A program made the position numbers and the translations under genes. Positions 19,810 to 22,354 of a stretch of 22,354 nucleotides of DNA are shown one piece after another (position 1 is the stretch's first letter; each line of letters begins with the position of its first letter). Under the pieces are notes generated by a model. It had not been told where the DNA came from. It worked only from the letters and a program-made list of their open reading frames with translations, and searched no databases. The stretch is taken from assembly GCA_023853785.1 (NCBI GenBank), contig JAJIRX010000285.1, positions 1 to 22,354 of the forward strand, written 5' to 3'. Source of the DNA: Psilocybe azurescens (Eukaryota; Basidiomycota; Agaricomycetes; Agaricales; Agrocybaceae).

Positions 19810-22354
19810 TCAATCTTCACCTTCTGACCTCATCCTCAGCTTTACCCATTCAGTCACTTCTGAGAGCTTCGGAAAAATAGGGGTCTTAGCCCATGAACCC
19901 AATGCCATACGAGCTTTGAATGTTTGAGAGCTCATATTATGTTGCATGTGATTGACTTGACGGCCGGTCGAAATGCTCTTTCAGCATCCACAGATGTTGC
20001 TGTTGTTTAATGGTCAGTTTAATATTTCTAATAGAAGTTTGAATAAAAACCTGGTGCAGAACAGAAGTCTTGTCCCATTTTAGCAAGAAGTGGGCGATTC
20101 TTGCTTGCATTAAACCAATACTTCATGTAGCCACCAGCTTCTTCAATTACATTTGATGGAATTGGATCATCCTCAAGGTAAGTTTGAATGTGATCCTCAG
20201 GGTATTGATTTAATGTTTTTGATCTTGGTACCTTGATTCTCTGGAGCAGCCCATTTCGACTCGTCCTAATAGAGCATTAATTAATAATAGGATGCACAAA
20301 AATATATGAAAATTACTTTGTTTCTCCTTTGCTTTGGAGCAGACATTAGCTTCCTCAACAGCATATGTTGTTTGCCATCGATTTAAAACTAGTTTCTTGA
20401 TGGTCTTCAACTTCTTTGCATCAATTTCTTTTCGCTTTTTAGCCAAATAAGCTTGCGGTCAGGGCACATCACTGTAATCTGATTAACTGTGTGTAGATGA
20501 AAGAATAAGAAAGATCTCATACCGATTGATATAACATAAATTTCACAATCCCAAGTCAGATCCATATATTTGTCAATAAGTAGAACAGCAGCATGTGCAG
20601 CAATCCGAATAACTGCAGGAGTTTCTTGAACCAGTGAACCAGGATCAGAAATGTCGGAATCAGAGTCAGAATCAGGTGTTGGAATATTTTGGGGCTTGTC
20701 CTCAACAGCAGCAACTAAGCTGTCACGCCCATATAGCATAGGAAGGGCATCAACAATAAGAGGAACCTCAGCTTTAGAAAATAGGAGTGTAACATCCTTG
20801 AAAAGCTATAAAAAATATAACAAGGTGATTTAAAATATATAAAATCAGTGACGTTAAATAACTCACCTTCAGGACCTCTTGTACATCACTTGCAAGTTGC
20901 CACTGCTTCTCAGAAAGATGATATGCCTTCAACTTGTTTTCAGACACTGCTGTCAGGGACTGAACAATACTTTTAAAATGCAAATGAGCTGCAAGACAAT
21001 CAAAGTCGGTGTTCCATCGGGTTGCAACACGCCTATCCAGAGCTCGCTTGTTAGATTGTTGATTTGGATCCTGGTCAATGAGATGCTGAAATTTCTCATT
21101 GAGGGTTGTATTATCATGGACCCGTGCAAGCCCAGAGACCTAAAAAATATATTAGAAAGCAACAGGCCAATTTTTAAATAGAAACATTACTGCAGGGAAA
21201 AGCTGGAGTGCCATTTTTTCCTCTTCTGAACTCATCATTACCCCTTTCCTACCCATTTCCTCTATTGCAATATCACGCAAAGATCTTACCACAGCATTAT
21301 CATGAGCCACCTGACCATCATCTCCACCATCATCCTCTGCATCTACCACTGCCTCTCTATTGCAGCAATATCCTGATCCTCTGTTTCTCCATCCCCTTCA
21401 TCAAGAATATATTCTTCATCATCACTACCTTCCAAAGTAACTTTCACAGACTTCTTGAGTTTGGGCTTTTTGAAAAAAATGATATGAAGATCTGCAAAAT
21501 ATAATTTAAATTAATTCTAAACTAAAAGAGAAGAGAAATATTAATACCTTTGCAATCAAATTGAATATATGTGCTAAACACCGAAGACGAGCATCCATAC
21601 CGGAAAGTCAGGCAGAAATTCAGGAAGAATTTGAGCAAGCTTGTTGCAGTTGGAAGCATTGTCCATGCAAATTCCAAACAGCTATCAACAATGTTCTGAG
21701 CAATTTGAAAAAAAATTATCTTGCTTATTTGCTTACTTTTTGTCAAGGCCAAAACGTTTACACAATCAGCAGTCACAGCTGCTAAATAAATCCATCATGT
21801 TTTCGAGTTAACCTATTTTATCAACTTAATCAGCATTCAAAAGTGAATGTAAAAATTGTGCAAAGATACCGTATAAATTCAAGAATGGCACGATGGATTA
21901 TTCCTTGATCAAACCAGACTACAACCAACCCAAGGTATGATGAGACCAAAGGTGAGGTCCAGCCATCAAGCACAAGATAGACAATGTTATTAATTTGCTA
22001 AGAAACAGTTCAGTCACAAATTTGAAATTACCCAGAATTTGGAATTACCATAAAATAATTTCGTACTTCAATTGCTGCTTGTTCATAAATGTGAAGAAGA
22101 TCGCGCTGAACAGTTACTGGATGTGGAACACTGGTTCCTGGTCGAAGCATCTCAATTTCAGCAAGATAATCCTCATCCAAGATTATATTGAATGGACGAG
22201 CATCCTTGGCACAACGCAAAGCAATAAGAGCACGGTGAGCAGCTTGCGAGTGAGGATAGAAGCAGCAACAGGCTTATCACGTAATTTTCCCTGCTTTTTC
22301 AGACAAATATCCATACTCTTCTGTAGATTGCTTGTACCATCTCCAGTTTTCATT
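19810..22354 (-). pseudogene. hAT-family transposase pseudogene, 5' end beyond the window
   Basis: Related to Ac/hAT transposases: a BED zinc finger, an RNase H-like DDE core and a C-terminal dimerisation region. Seen in order on the minus strand: end of a BED-like finger (TGDGTSNLQKSMDIC, Ser where the zinc-binding His is expected) at about 22345; HRALIALRCAKDARPFN; LDGWTSPLVSSYLGLVVVWF near 21970 (first acidic residue); CMDNASN near 21660; DARLRCLAHIFNLIAK near 21590; RVATRWNTDFDCLAAHLHFK near 21030; LFSKAEVPLIVDALPMLYGR; MCPDRKL near 20465; SAP|ATSVDAERAF across an intron at about 20007-20060; and SQTFKARMALGSWAKTPIF before TGA at 19810. Short introns with good borders separate the blocks. 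Single-base frameshifts at about 22245, 21675, 21600, 20445 and 19963 break the reading frame, so no functional enzyme is expected. Confidence 0.85.

Overview
The window looks like nuclear DNA of a filamentous basidiomycete, most likely an Agaricomycete. The evidence is short GT-AG introns (57-59 nt where I could verify the frame on both sides), a decayed Ac-like hAT transposase, one GC-rich low-complexity gene, and strong contrasts in CpG content between blocks. I see no bacterial-type operons, CRISPR arrays, tRNA or rRNA genes. Only one gene (12778-18252, minus) looks intact. Most of the rest is transposon-related or decayed.

Layout. (1) 1-6540: CpG-rich block with three gene remnants. A (plus, to 2495) and B (minus, 5230-2577) converge; B and C (plus, 5444-6537) diverge from a 213-bp spacer. 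A self-complementary motif, ATCGGNNCCGAT, is scattered through all three, and A ends in a 24-bp minisatellite. I think this is part of an uncharacterised multigene repetitive element, but I cannot name a family. (2) 6540-9235: CpG-poor, decayed minus-strand coding fragments, short tandem repeats, poly-T and a stem-loop. (3) 9236-12350: a 3.1-kb imperfect inverted repeat (giant hairpin), AT-rich and almost free of CpG, with nested duplications inside its arms. This is the most unusual object in the window. (4) 12366-18252: a GC-rich minus-strand gene with three introns that join in frame, encoding at least 1599 residues of low-complexity sequence with a membrane segment. It is built largely from in-frame hexanucleotide repeats. 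(5) 18424-19461: a duplicated segment upstream of that gene, then two copies of a coding-like minus-strand segment. (6) 19464-22354: the 3' part of an hAT element on the minus strand, with an Ac-like terminus (TAGGG plus CGGAT-type subterminal repeats) and a transposase pseudogene carrying at least five frameshifts. It runs off the right edge and sits next to the second copy of the duplicated segment.

The genes do not form a pathway. The window is one probable host gene between nested repeats. All identifications rest on reading the sequence and remembered family motifs; no searches were run.
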